A DNA stretch of 64,000 nt from Wolbachia endosymbiont (group B) of Parapoynx stratiotata (GTDB lineage Bacteria; Pseudomonadota; Alphaproteobacteria; Rickettsiales; Anaplasmataceae), in NCBI RefSeq assembly GCF_947250635.1, contig NZ_OX366335.1:434001-498000 (forward strand), read 5' to 3'. Below the pieces are notes generated by a model. It was given only the letters and a program-made list of their open reading frames with translations. It was not told where the DNA came from and did not search any database. Below are positions 17,362-26,690 of the stretch, one piece after another. Numbering within the stretch: position 1 is the first letter of the stretch; the number at the start of each line of letters is the position of its first letter. The position numbers were made by a program, and so were the translations under genes.

Positions 17362-17883
17362 ATGAAAGTCAGGCAAAATATTAAGTTTTTTTCTCTATCA
17401 TTTGTGATTTTGTCTTCTCTATGGATTACATTGTCTGGTTATTTTGAGCCTTTTTTTATTCTCTGTGGAGTATTTTCTTCTGTGTTCACATTGATTATCT
17501 TTAAAAGGTTAATTGATGCTGAAAGTGCCCTTAGTCAAATTCTAAATGATAGTGGTAGGCTGTCACTTTATCAGCTTATAAGTTATATGCCTTGGCTAAT
17601 GTACCAAATTATTTTGTCAAGTATTTATGTAACAAAAAAGGTGCTACGATTCAAATCTACAGTTGAGCCAATTGTTATTGTAAGAGAATGCATAGGACAT
17701 AATGATAAGACCATTGCATTATTTGCTAACTCGGTTACGATTACTCCTGGAACTTTAACTATCAATGTTGAAAAGAAGCAGAAAACATATTTATCTACCA
17801 TATGCTTGATAGATAAAGATCTTGAAAGTGGCATTTCTGAAATAGAAGGTAAAGTCTTAAAAATGCTACACCTAGTTAAGTAA
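17362..17883 (+). CDS. Na+/H+ antiporter subunit E (MnhE/MrpE family)
   Basis: A 173-residue membrane protein with two or three N-terminal hydrophobic segments (FFSLSFVILSSLWITLSGYF, FILCGVFSSVFTLIIF), the 'YMPWLMYQIILSSIYVTKKVL' helix, and the soluble tail 'TIALFANSVTITPGTLTINV' that is diagnostic of MrpE. It would be one subunit of a multi-subunit cation/proton antiporter. The other Mrp subunits are not adjacent; in Wolbachia they are likely elsewhere. Its end overlaps the end of a convergent hypothetical gene by 8 bases. Confidence 0.88.
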   Translation: MKVRQNIKFFSLSFVILSSLWITLSGYFEPFFILCGVFSSVFTLIIFKRLIDAESALSQILNDSGRLSLYQLISYMPWLMYQIILSSIYVTKKVLRFKSTVEPIVIVRECIGHNDKTIALFANSVTITPGTLTINVEKKQKTYLSTICLIDKDLESGISEIEGKVLKMLHLVK

Positions 17884-18292
17884 TTGCTTTAAATAAGTTA
17901 ACAGCGTCTCTGTATTCTCTTCTTAGGCTTTCAAGCATTTCTTTTGGAAGGCTATCAATAACAGTAGAACATAAATAATTGTACAAATCTTCTAGCCTTG
18001 ATATGTTATTTTTCTTCTTGCTGTTGAATTTGTACGGAAAAATGCCCTCCATAATTTCAATATCAACAACCTTATTTAAAAATGCATTTTCACTTGTTAT
18101 GCTTATTCTTGTAAGTATAGTATTAATTTCAGGTTCATTACTCGTATAAATATCTGATAATTCTGCCATTTTAATGACGTATAAAGTTACTACTTTTGAT
18201 AAACAATTATCAGAATATTCACAATTTTTTATTACCTCCCACTGAGTAACCTGAGACTTGCTTGTTTTTGCATTGCTTGGTAATTTATTCAT
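17876..18292 (-). CDS. Hypothetical protein, 138 aa
   Basis: Small soluble protein of unknown family with two cysteines near the N-terminus (NCEYSDNCLSK) and a helical C-terminus (LRREYRDAVNLFKAIT). A well-placed GGAG lies 8 bases before the ATG at 18292, which supports a real gene. It is convergent with mrpE and overlaps its end by 8 bases. No membrane segment or motif suggests a function. Confidence 0.7.
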   Translation of the reverse strand: MNKLPSNAKTSKSQVTQWEVIKNCEYSDNCLSKVVTLYVIKMAELSDIYTSNEPEINTILTRISITSENAFLNKVVDIEIMEGIFPYKFNSKKKNNISRLEDLYNYLCSTVIDSLPKEMLESLRREYRDAVNLFKAIT

Positions 18293-18558
18293 TGAATTTT
18301 CTCCATTTAATTCAGTGTAGTAAATTATACTAATACTTTGTTAAATAAATAATAACGCAGCCATAAAAATATGCATTTATTTACCATAAATTGTATAATA
18401 TTCCTAAAATTAAATGTTAAAGTTACTTCAAACTGAATGATTTCTTTAATTCCATATTATCCAGCAGTGTAAAATATTGCTACACAATAGTATTTATTCT
18501 AAAATAAACTTTCCTTTTGAGCTATTTTATTAATATCCATTCTTACGGCTGCACTAAA

Positions 18559-19125
18559 ATGAAAAAGATAAAACTCGGAATAATAATTTCAGGTAGAGGA
18601 TCAAACATGCAGGCTTTAATAGAAGCATGTCAAGATCAGAATTTCCCTGCTGAAACTGTGTGTGTTATCACAAATAATAGTGAAGCTGGAGGCCTTAAAA
18701 TAGCAAAGCAAGCAGGAGTTTCAGCGTTTGTTGTTGAAGATAAGCCACTTGATACTGATAAAATTCATGAAATACTTGTTCAACATAAGGTTGATTTAAT
18801 TTGCCTTGCAGGGTTTATGAGAATTATAAAGGCCAATTTCCTGAATAAATGGCATAACAAAGTTATAAATATTCATCCCTCTTTACTTCCGTCATTTAAG
18901 GGCCTAAATGCTCAGGAGCAAGCTCTGAAAGCGGGTGTAAAAATTACAGGATGTACTGTGCATTATGTTACTCCTGAAATTGATGCTGGAGCCATAATCG
19001 CTCAAGCTACTGTTCCAGTATTACCAAATGATGATGTTCACAGTCTCTCAGAGCGCATTCTAGCTGAAGAGCACAAGTGTTATGTGGAAGCAGTAAAATC
19101 AATAGCAGAAAGTATTAATTATTGA
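18559..19125 (+). CDS. purN: Phosphoribosylglycinamide formyltransferase
   Basis: Transfers the formyl group of 10-formyltetrahydrofolate to GAR in de novo purine synthesis. It shows the N-terminal 'GIIISGRGSNMQ' phosphate loop, 'LICLAGFMRII', the catalytic 'NIHPSLLPSFKG' (Asn-x-His) and 'HYVTPEIDAGAII' with the active Asp. The 188-residue length is standard. The open frame extends up to a TTG at 18517, but the ATG at 18559 gives the canonical N-terminus. Its stop overlaps the stop of the convergent M16 gene by 7 bases. Confidence 0.95.
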   Translation: MKKIKLGIIISGRGSNMQALIEACQDQNFPAETVCVITNNSEAGGLKIAKQAGVSAFVVEDKPLDTDKIHEILVQHKVDLICLAGFMRIIKANFLNKWHNKVINIHPSLLPSFKGLNAQEQALKAGVKITGCTVHYVTPEIDAGAIIAQATVPVLPNDDVHSLSERILAEEHKCYVEAVKSIAESINY

Positions 19126-20441
19126 CCTTGAGCGTTTCTTCCAACTTCAACAAAGAATAAATTTTCAGGTTCCAGTAAAGAACTTGCCAGTTCGTTTACT
19201 TCCTCTAATTTAATATTATTAATGGTATTTTTATAATTATTTATACTGTTAACATCACGATCCTCTATCTGCATACTATCTAGCAACGTTGCTGTATTCG
19301 CATTATTGGATAGAAAAGAGAAGATAAGGTTATTTACTAAACTGGTTTTTGCATCCTTGAATAATTGTTCGTCAATTCCTTCCTTTTTTATTCTGCTAAA
19401 TGTATCTTTTACTGCTGATATAGCTTTGCTAACAGTAGAGCTATCGGTGCTCATAAACCCAAATATAACATTTCCATGTTTATTGGTAACATTACGTGCA
19501 CTAATACCATAAGTAATACCTAGATTTTGTCTCAACTCTTTCATCAGTATTGAGTTTAGACTCATACCACCAAGCGCATTAATCAAAACACTAGCATTAT
19601 AGTAATTAGGGTCTTCATATGCTATGCCTTTTTGAGCAAAAAATATTACACTCTGTGGTATATCCATAAAAACGCTCTTACTTTCTGCAGGCCCAAATTC
19701 ATTTTTTACAGGTATCTTTCTAACTTTTGATCTTTTTGATGGTAATTTAGATAAATACTTATCTAGCAATCCACTAACTTCTTCTTTTGTTGCACAACCA
19801 ACAACACTAATAACGATATTATCCTTAGTAAAACTACGCTTTATGTATGTTAAAACATCATCTCTAGTAATGTTCATTATAGTGTCTAGAGTTCCATATG
19901 GATCTCTTGAGTAAGGATGTTTTTTGAACAACAATGTATCTAACTCTTTTGCAGCAATAAAATAAGGGTCTTTTTCAAAATTATTAAAGTTTACTTTGAC
20001 TTTTTCGAATACTCTATTTAATCCCTCAGGATCAACTTTAGGGCGCATTATAGCATCACTCAGTAGTGAAATTGCATCCTCTAGATTCTCAGATAAAGTA
20101 TTTAATGAAACCCTAAATGCTTCTAAATTAGCAATAAAATTTAAACTAATTCCTTTATCCTCAAGCTTTTTCGCAAAATCTTTGGCATCATTTTTTCCTG
20201 CTCCTTCTTGAATTACAAGAGAAGTAAACCAAGCAAGCCCATGTTTTTCCGCGTTTTCGTGTGCGTAGCCTGCATCTTTGAACGATATATTGAGTGAAAC
20301 TTTTGGTAAATCGAAATTTTCAACAAATAAAAACTTAAGCCCTTTATTAGTAGTAACCTCCTCTATATTTAAGTGACTGCTTGCTTGCAAATTAAAGCCT
20401 AGACAGAAAAAAAATAGAAATACATATTTACTTATCTTCAT
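19119..20441 (-). CDS. M16-family peptidase-like protein lacking the zinc motif
   Basis: An exported (signal peptide YVFLFFFCLGFNLQASS) 440-residue protein of the insulinase/M16 fold. The region that should carry HxxEH reads 'EKHGLAWFTSLVIQEGAG', so the zinc ligands are missing and the subunit is probably catalytically inactive. The C-terminal M16 domain with 'NALGGMSLNSILMKELRQNLGITYGI' (the conserved R...Y substrate-binding region) is intact. It directly follows, with a 14-base overlap, the active M16 gene. The pair likely forms the usual active/inactive heterodimer of periplasmic M16 peptidases. An AAGGAGGT ribosome site selects the ATG at 20441 over an upstream GTG at 20471. Confidence 0.92.
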   Translation of the reverse strand: MKISKYVFLFFFCLGFNLQASSHLNIEEVTTNKGLKFLFVENFDLPKVSLNISFKDAGYAHENAEKHGLAWFTSLVIQEGAGKNDAKDFAKKLEDKGISLNFIANLEAFRVSLNTLSENLEDAISLLSDAIMRPKVDPEGLNRVFEKVKVNFNNFEKDPYFIAAKELDTLLFKKHPYSRDPYGTLDTIMNITRDDVLTYIKRSFTKDNIVISVVGCATKEEVSGLLDKYLSKLPSKRSKVRKIPVKNEFGPAESKSVFMDIPQSVIFFAQKGIAYEDPNYYNASVLINALGGMSLNSILMKELRQNLGITYGISARNVTNKHGNVIFGFMSTDSSTVSKAISAVKDTFSRIKKEGIDEQLFKDAKTSLVNNLIFSFLSNNANTATLLDSMQIEDRDVNSINNYKNTINNIKLEEVNELASSLLEPENLFFVEVGRNAQGQ

Positions 20442-21756
20442 TATTACCTCCTTTTGGTAGCAAACGACCAACTAATTTATTAGTAGAAAAGATAGCGTGA
20501 ACTTTATTATTTACATCCTCTAGATTGACATCATTAATTTTGCTATATGAAATGTCTATTTCATCAAGTGGAATACCTAGTGCTAGACGTGGTATATAAA
20601 ACATTGCTATATTAGTTAAATCAGATAGACTATCAAGCTGTGCTGCTTTGTATTTAGACTTTGTACTTTGCAACTCTTCACTTGTTATTCCTTCAGAGTT
20701 AAAGTGATTAATAGAATTTTCTAACTCTCTTGCAACAGCATCCAAATTCACCCCGCTTTTTGGAGTTACCCGAATCTCAATGTAACCATTACTAAAAGCT
20801 AAGCTATTATAATAAGCAAACACTTCTACTGCTACATTCTTATCTAGAACTAAATCTTTATATAGCTTACTAGACTTGCCATTCCCCAAAACATCAACTG
20901 CCAAATCAACAGGAAAAGTTTCACTTATTTGCTCAAATAAAGGAACACTATAGCGAAAGTATAAAACTGGCTCTTTTACTTCAGTGCTTTCTAAAATTAC
21001 CGATATATCTGCATTATGTATTGAATCTTGGTTCGGATAATGCTTAACTACAGGCTCAGCTTTAATTGCACCATATTTTTCCTTTGCTAATCCCGCTACT
21101 TCTTCAAATTCTACATCACCAACAACGAGCAGTATAGCATTACCTGGATGATAATAGTTATCATGAAACCTTGTTATGTCATCTTGATTGTAAGTTTTAA
21201 TATCGCTCTCCCAACCAATAACAGACCTACCATAGCCATTACGATAAAATGCACTGTTCATTTCCTCCCATAGTAAAGCTTCAGGATTATTATCAAATCT
21301 CATCTTTCTTTCTTCTAATACGATATTTTTTTCTCTATTTATTTTGTCTTGAGTAACATCAAAATTGCCCATTCTATCTGCTTCAATTTCCATTGCTAGT
21401 GGTAAATCTTTTTTGAGAACTAATTCGTAGTAGCAGGTGTATTCTTTAGTGGTAAAAGCATTAAATTGGGCCCCAATGCTGCCCAAAGTGGATTCTATGT
21501 CTTTAAATTTTCCTGTAGTTTCAAACATTAAGTGTTCAAAGTAGTGAGCCAAGCCTGCTTTGCCAATTGGGTCATCCATTCCCCCAACTTTATATATTAT
21601 TGCATGAAAAACAGCTGGAATTCGGTGATTAGGTACTACATAAACATCCAATCCGTTACTGAGCTTAGCATGCTTTATGATTTCAGCTTCCAAAGAAATC
21701 GGACAAATGAAAAAAAACACAGATAGTATAAAAAAACTAAAGAATTTGCGAAGCAT
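20428..21756 (-). CDS. Zinc peptidase of the M16 (insulinase/PqqL) family
   Basis: Exported metallopeptidase with signal peptide (FFSFFILSVFFFICPISLEA) and the inverted zinc motif HxxEH in 'AHYFEHLMFE', followed about 75 residues later by the third ligand Glu in 'EEMNSAFY'-type sequence. It would degrade peptides in the periplasm together with the inactive partner encoded next. Several in-frame upstream ATGs exist (21771, 21831). GAGGA is 8 bases before the ATG at 21756, which also gives a clean signal peptide, so I chose that. It lies downstream of ribF and lspA on the same strand with almost no gap, so a four-gene operon is likely. Confidence 0.93.
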   Translation of the reverse strand: MLRKFFSFFILSVFFFICPISLEAEIIKHAKLSNGLDVYVVPNHRIPAVFHAIIYKVGGMDDPIGKAGLAHYFEHLMFETTGKFKDIESTLGSIGAQFNAFTTKEYTCYYELVLKKDLPLAMEIEADRMGNFDVTQDKINREKNIVLEERKMRFDNNPEALLWEEMNSAFYRNGYGRSVIGWESDIKTYNQDDITRFHDNYYHPGNAILLVVGDVEFEEVAGLAKEKYGAIKAEPVVKHYPNQDSIHNADISVILESTEVKEPVLYFRYSVPLFEQISETFPVDLAVDVLGNGKSSKLYKDLVLDKNVAVEVFAYYNSLAFSNGYIEIRVTPKSGVNLDAVARELENSINHFNSEGITSEELQSTKSKYKAAQLDSLSDLTNIAMFYIPRLALGIPLDEIDISYSKINDVNLEDVNNKVHAIFSTNKLVGRLLPKGGNNEDK

Positions 21757-21760
21757 TATT

Positions 21761-22237
21761 TCATTCCTCATTTTGCTTAGAGATAGACCTATCATATATA
21801 TACCACTTATATAACAATGTACACATTCCACAAACTATAGATAGATCTGCTAAATTAAAGGCTGGCCAATACCAATCATTGATATGAAAATATATGAAGT
21901 CATATACAGCTCCCCAATAGATTCTATCAATTACATTTCCGATCGCTCCACCAATCATCAGAGAAAAACTAAGGTAAATTGACTTATCATTAGATTTATA
22001 TATCAAGTATGCAAGTATACCAATTATTAATATTGAACATGCTGAAAAAAAGAAGCTGCCATGCGGCAGAGTACTACACATTCCAAAGCTAATTCCTGAA
22101 TTCCAAACTTCAACTAATTTCATAAAACTAGTAATCTCGATTGACTCCCCCTCATCAATCAAAGAGTTTATATACAATTTACTTGTTTGATCGAATGATA
22201 CTATAATCAATATAATAACTAAACATATCCTTTTCAT
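21761..22237 (-). CDS. lspA: Lipoprotein signal peptidase
   Basis: Aspartic peptidase of the inner membrane that removes the signal peptide of diacylglyceryl-modified prolipoproteins. There are four hydrophobic segments. The catalytic aspartates are in 'GGAIGNVIDRIYWGAVYDFI' and 'WYWPAFNLADLSIVCG', the standard LspA boxes. The length is 158 residues. It sits between ribF (4-base gap) and the M16 peptidase gene. Lgt, acting before it, is encoded at 15.3-16.1 kb. Confidence 0.96.
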   Translation of the reverse strand: MKRICLVIILIIVSFDQTSKLYINSLIDEGESIEITSFMKLVEVWNSGISFGMCSTLPHGSFFFSACSILIIGILAYLIYKSNDKSIYLSFSLMIGGAIGNVIDRIYWGAVYDFIYFHINDWYWPAFNLADLSIVCGMCTLLYKWYIYDRSISKQNEE

Positions 22238-22241
22238 AAAT

Positions 22242-23165
22242 TTATCTTAACTGGTAAGCCTTCATTATATCACGATCTATCTGTTTTGTTAACTCGTTAA
22301 TACTATGGAATTTTTTTTCTGCCCTAATAAATTTTAAAAGTTGTATATCAACCTTAAAATTGTATACATTTTCGTTGAAGTCAAATATATGCATTTCTAC
22401 TATAGGTTTTTTTAAGTCCTTAAATGTAGGTCTCATACCAATGTTGACTACTCCATATAGCCAACTTGAACTATTTTCAGAAAATGCAACTTTGGCGTAA
22501 TATGTACCAAGCTTAGGTTTTATCATGTAATCTTCTATCGGAATGTTTATGGTTGGAAACCCTATTTCTCTACCTCTACATGCACCTTTTGTTACAATAC
22601 CAGAAACTTGATAAGACCTACCAAGCAATTTATTAGCAATTTCTATTTCTCCTTTTTGTAAACACTCCCTGATTGAGGAAGAAGAGCAAATTTTTCTATC
22701 GATTATCAATGGCTCTAATTTAGTTAAAGAATATTCATACATCTGAGAATATTTTTCTAGAGTTAATATGTTACCCAATCGTTTGTGACCAAAAGTACAA
22801 CTTTCTCCAACAGTTATATGTTTAGCACCATACTTCTTTACCAAAATCTTACCAATAAAGTCATCGCAGCTAACCTCAGAAAAACCTCTACTAAAATTAA
22901 TAATATACAAGTAATCTATACCATAGCTGCTGATTAGTTCCTTTTTTTGTTCTTGATCTATTAACCTAAAATTGTTCCTACTAAATAAAACAGTTGATGG
23001 GTGAGGCTCAAAAGTTAAAACTGCAGAGGGTAATCCTCTTTCTTGTGCTACCTTCTTTAGATTGGAAATTGCAAACTTATGTCCTAAATGAACGCCATCG
23101 AAATTTCCGAAAGTTAGTGCCACATTATCTTTTATCCCTTGCTCACAGTTGTAAATAATTTTCAT
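22242..23165 (-). CDS. ribF: Bifunctional riboflavin kinase / FAD synthetase
   Basis: Converts riboflavin to FMN and FAD. The N-terminal FMN adenylyltransferase domain shows 'LTFGNFDGVHLGHKF' (nucleotidyltransferase HxGH-like) and 'LTFEPHPS'. The middle has 'SSSSIRECLQKGEIEIANKLLGR'. The C-terminal flavokinase domain shows 'KGACRGREIGFPTINI', 'LGTYYAKV' and 'GVVNIGMRPTF'. The 307-residue length is normal. It is the first gene of a likely ribF-lspA-M16-M16 operon and is divergent from grxC across an AT-rich gap holding imperfect inverted repeats. Confidence 0.95.
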   Translation of the reverse strand: MKIIYNCEQGIKDNVALTFGNFDGVHLGHKFAISNLKKVAQERGLPSAVLTFEPHPSTVLFSRNNFRLIDQEQKKELISSYGIDYLYIINFSRGFSEVSCDDFIGKILVKKYGAKHITVGESCTFGHKRLGNILTLEKYSQMYEYSLTKLEPLIIDRKICSSSSIRECLQKGEIEIANKLLGRSYQVSGIVTKGACRGREIGFPTINIPIEDYMIKPKLGTYYAKVAFSENSSSWLYGVVNIGMRPTFKDLKKPIVEMHIFDFNENVYNFKVDIQLLKFIRAEKKFHSINELTKQIDRDIMKAYQLR

Positions 23166-23233
23166 ACAATTTGATATTTTATATATATTTTTTATATATA
23201 ATAGTTGTATTTTATAAACTATGGAGATAAATC

Positions 23234-23605
23234 ATGAAAAACACTAAAGGAAAAGTTGTAATATATGTGAAGAAGTATTGCCCATTCTGCAAGAAAGCAA
23301 AAGAGTTATTGGATGAAAAAGGTGTGAAATACGAAGAAATTGATGTACTTAGAAACTCGGATTTGTTTGACGGTATAAAATCAAAATATAACGTCAGGAC
23401 AGTTCCACAAATTTTTATTACTGATGAAAATGGTGATTATGTACATCATATTGCTGGATGTGACAAATTGATGGACCTTGAAAAAGAAGGAAAGTTGGAT
23501 AATATGTTAAATAACAATGAAGATAGCATTAATGCAACAGCTTACACAAGCGGCAGTGATGAACACGAGGGATGTAATATAATACATAATGAAGATTTTA
23601 TGTGA
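23234..23605 (+). CDS. grxC: Glutaredoxin (GrxC type) with C-terminal extension
   Basis: Dithiol glutaredoxin that uses glutathione to reduce disulfides. The redox site is CPFC in 'KKYCPFCKKAKELLDEKG'; the TVPQ loop (RTVPQIFI) and the 'HHIAGCDKLMDLEKEGKL' GSH-binding end are in place. The canonical domain ends near residue 95. The remaining 28 residues, acidic with another Cys (DEHEGCNIIHNEDF), are an extension without recognised function. GGAG 7 bases before the ATG supports the start. Confidence 0.93.
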   Translation: MKNTKGKVVIYVKKYCPFCKKAKELLDEKGVKYEEIDVLRNSDLFDGIKSKYNVRTVPQIFITDENGDYVHHIAGCDKLMDLEKEGKLDNMLNNNEDSINATAYTSGSDEHEGCNIIHNEDFM

Positions 23606-23700
23606 TTTTTTTGTCTTACTGTTGCTGGCATACCCACTTTAAACAATTTTTAATGAATTAAAAATACAATTCATCTAGTGAGTTTTTTTAGTGGGAAAAA

Positions 23701-24573
23701 ATGATAAAAAATATTATAATTGTTAGCAAAAACTTAATTAGTATTGAATTAATTAACAAACAAGATTTAGAGAGTTTCATCAAGATTTTCACAGTGCTTG
23801 ATAAGCATATAGCAGCTAAAACTCTTTTTACAGAAGAAGTGACAATAGAGTATAAACAACACAATTGCATAGAAGTTGTTGAATTGATAAAAGATACAGG
23901 TTTTACATATCATGATGTTGAGAATGTGTTAAATCACCTAAGTAATCATGGAATGAAAGTACCAAGTAGCGTTATAGCAAGCACCCTTTCTTCTTCATAC
24001 AATCACGCACTTGAGTCTAAGGATGTAGCATTTGCCTGTTCTAAAGGGTTGCCACAATTTTACATCAGGGTAAATAAGAATACCTTTATAATGACTCCTA
24101 TAAGTGAAGAGAATCTGGAATTGAATTCGCAAAATAGCAAAATGCTTATAGAGTCATTAAAGAGCGAAAAAAGCACTTATGATTGCATAGTGGAAGAAAA
24201 TATCATCAAAGTTATAGTGCATTCTGAAATACATCAGGCTATAAACTCGATTATAAAATCACTGATAAAGTCTTGCCTTTTAGCAAGAGATGAAGAAGAA
24301 AAATTCAAAGAGAAATTGAGACAACTTGCTTTTAAAGATCAAGCTTTCGTTGAGTATTCTAGCATCAAAACCATTCATAGATATCCGAATAACCATCCTC
24401 TGAGAAAGCATGAAAGTGTTATTAAAGATATAGAAAATATTTTATGTGATTTCATAATAAATGAGAACAGCGGGTTTGCTATAGAGCGGTTAAATAGACT
24501 GGGCTCAGAAGTCTCTCCAAATACTCCAAGAATCATCACTAAAACTATAGATAAGCTTGTTAAGTTTCACTAA
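23701..24573 (+). CDS. Hypothetical protein, 290 aa, helical
   Basis: No recognised family. Soluble, mostly alpha-helical, without signal peptide or membrane segment. It has a C-terminal section with 'YSSIKTIHRYPNNHPLRKHESVIKDIENILCDFI'-type helices. A GTGGG precedes the ATG. It lies alone between grxC and the convergent lepA, with a palindromic repeat in the downstream gap. The frame is intact and codon use is like its neighbours, so it is probably functional but lineage-restricted. Confidence 0.7.
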   Translation: MIKNIIIVSKNLISIELINKQDLESFIKIFTVLDKHIAAKTLFTEEVTIEYKQHNCIEVVELIKDTGFTYHDVENVLNHLSNHGMKVPSSVIASTLSSSYNHALESKDVAFACSKGLPQFYIRVNKNTFIMTPISEENLELNSQNSKMLIESLKSEKSTYDCIVEENIIKVIVHSEIHQAINSIIKSLIKSCLLARDEEEKFKEKLRQLAFKDQAFVEYSSIKTIHRYPNNHPLRKHESVIKDIENILCDFIINENSGFAIERLNRLGSEVSPNTPRIITKTIDKLVKFH

Positions 24574-24654
24574 AATGTTGTTGGAATGGTTTTAGCCAAT
24601 GTCTACATATATCTGATTTTTACTGATTGAGTGGAGCAATTGAGCTGCTCTCTG

Positions 24655-24681
24655 TCATCCCAGCGTTTAACACTGGGATGA
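24655..24681. repeat. Palindromic repeat copy (TCATCCCAGC... type)
   Basis: Arms TCATCCCAGCG and CACTGGGATGA are near-complementary around a short TTTAA centre. It belongs to the same family as the copies near 30.3, 31.4 and 53 kb. It lies between the convergent 23701 and lepA genes, where it could also act as a bidirectional terminator. Confidence 0.6.
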
Positions 24682-24812
24682 TTTCGTTGTATGGTATCTT
24701 GTATAGTGTTTTACAAATTCACATAGCTATTTCAAATTTACCCATATCAATGTCAGTAAATTTATTGAGAAAATATCACTTAGTTCTTTAAATTTATGTT
24801 TTTGAATATATA

Positions 24813-26609
24813 TTAATCATTTATTTTCAAAGCCTCAATAAAAGCATTTTGTGGGATGTTTATGTTTCCTACAGAATGCAATCTTTTCTTACCTTTCTTC
24901 TGCTTTTCAAGCAGCTTCATCCTTCGTGTAACGTCTCCACCATAGAGCTTGGCTGTTACATCTTTTCTATACGGGTTAATCGTTTCTCTAGCAATAATTT
25001 TTCCGCCTACTGCCGCTTGAATCGCGATTTTATATTGCTGGCGTGGTATCAAGTCTTTCAAACGTGCACATATTTCACGGCCTCTTTTTTCTGCCCTGCT
25101 TTTATGAACAATGCAGGCTAACGCATCCACAGGTTCTCCATTAACTAAAAAACTTAATTTATCTATCTGACTTTCCTGATAATCGGATATTTCCCAATCT
25201 AAACTTGCATATCCCTTGGAAATTGATTTTAGTCTATCGTAAAAATCAAAAACAACCTCAGACAGCGGTAATTTATACTTCAGTAGTGCTGTTGTCGTAT
25301 TACCAACATAAGATAAATCCTGCTGTTCTCCTCTCCTCTCTTCACACAGAGATAGAATCTCTCCTAAATATTGATCAGGTACCATTATAGTTGCAGTGAT
25401 CCACGGTTCTTCCACTATTTCAATTTTTGTAGGGTCTGGCATATCGCTTGGGTTATGGATATTTAAAACTTTACCATTTTGTGTTGCAACTTTATATATA
25501 ACACTCGGTGCAGTTGCTGTTAGATCTAAATCAAATTCTCTTTCGAGTCTTTCTTGAATGACTTCAAGATGTAGCATTCCTAAGAAACCGCAACGAAATC
25601 CATAACCTAGGGCATTTGACGTTTCAGCATCAAATGTAAAACTAGCATCATTTAAATGTAATTTTTCTAGTGCTTCCCTTAAATATTTAAAATCATCTGT
25701 GTTATTGGGAAAAATACTGCAAAATACTACAGGATGTACTTCTTTAAAGCCAGGTAATGCCTTGCTGCACGGCCTTTTCTCTTCAGTAATAGTGTCTCCT
25801 ACTTTGCAGTCTGCTACTTCTTTCATTGAAGCAGTTATAAAACCAACTTCACCTGCTGAAAGTTCACCAGTCATAACTTTTTTAGGAGTGAAAATACCGA
25901 TATTATCGACCTGATATGTAGCATTATTAGACATCATAACGATTCTCATGCCTTTTTTTAGTACTCCATTTTTAACTCGCACTAAAATTACTACTCCTAG
26001 GTAAGGATCATACCAACTATCAACTAAAATTGCTTGCAGTGGAGCATTTGTATCACCTTGAGGAGCGGGAAGTTTTGTCACTATAGCTTCAAGTACATCC
26101 TTTATCCCAAGACCAGTTTTTGCCGATATCAAAATTGACTCACTTGCATCAATACCAATTACTTCTTCAATCTGAAGCTTTACCTTTTCTGGATCTGCAG
26201 CAGGAAGGTCAACTTTATTGAGCACAACTATTATCTCATGATTATTGTCAATTGCCTTGTACACATTTGCCAGAGTCTGAGCTTCAACTCCTTGGCTGCT
26301 GTCCACCACCAAAAGTGAGCCTTCACATGCAGCTAAGCTTCGGCTGACTTCATATGAAAAGTCAACATGACCTGGTGTGTCCATGAGGTTGAGGCAATAT
26401 TTATTACCATTATTTGCAGTGTAATTGAGTCTTACCGTTTGTGCTTTGATTGTGATTCCGCGTTCACGCTCTATATCCATTGAGTCAAGTACCTGATTGG
26501 TCATTTCCCTTGTCTCAAGACCGTTACATTCTTCTATCAAACGATCAGCAAGAGTTGACTTACCATGATCTATATGTGCTATTATTGCAAAATTTCTTAT
26601 ATTGTTCAT
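24813..26609 (-). CDS. lepA: Elongation factor 4 (back-translocase LepA)
   Basis: Ribosomal GTPase related to EF-G. G-motifs are clear: G1 '[14 protein letters not shown]', G2 region '[12 protein letters not shown]', G3 '[21 protein letters not shown]', G4 '[12 protein letters not shown]'. The LepA-specific C-terminal domain ends '[20 protein letters not shown]'. The 598-residue length is exact for the family. The ATG at 26609 gives the canonical start ([16 protein letters not shown]). The leader contains a 12-bp stem hairpin that runs into the start codon and no Shine-Dalgarno is visible, hinting at translational control. Confidence 0.97.
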   Translation of the reverse strand: MNNIRNFAIIAHIDHGKSTLADRLIEECNGLETREMTNQVLDSMDIERERGITIKAQTVRLNYTANNGNKYCLNLMDTPGHVDFSYEVSRSLAACEGSLLVVDSSQGVEAQTLANVYKAIDNNHEIIVVLNKVDLPAADPEKVKLQIEEVIGIDASESILISAKTGLGIKDVLEAIVTKLPAPQGDTNAPLQAILVDSWYDPYLGVVILVRVKNGVLKKGMRIVMMSNNATYQVDNIGIFTPKKVMTGELSAGEVGFITASMKEVADCKVGDTITEEKRPCSKALPGFKEVHPVVFCSIFPNNTDDFKYLREALEKLHLNDASFTFDAETSNALGYGFRCGFLGMLHLEVIQERLEREFDLDLTATAPSVIYKVATQNGKVLNIHNPSDMPDPTKIEIVEEPWITATIMVPDQYLGEILSLCEERRGEQQDLSYVGNTTTALLKYKLPLSEVVFDFYDRLKSISKGYASLDWEISDYQESQIDKLSFLVNGEPVDALACIVHKSRAEKRGREICARLKDLIPRQQYKIAIQAAVGGKIIARETINPYRKDVTAKLYGGDVTRRMKLLEKQKKGKKRLHSVGNINIPQNAFIEALKIND

Positions 26610-26635
26610 AGATCTACTTATTTAAGTAGATCTAT
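26608..26635 (-). promoter_or_regulatory. Hairpin overlapping the lepA start codon
   Basis: ATAGATCTACTT (26608-26619) and AAGTAGATCTAT (26624-26635) are perfect inverse complements around a 4-base loop. On the lepA transcript the last two stem bases are the AU of the AUG. This would bury the initiation region in a 12-bp stem. The pairing is seen directly; regulation is inferred. Confidence 0.55.
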
Positions 26636-26690
26636 TTTACATTTTAAGTATTACAAGAGCAATTACTTATCTTCCTTTTTGCTGAAAACA

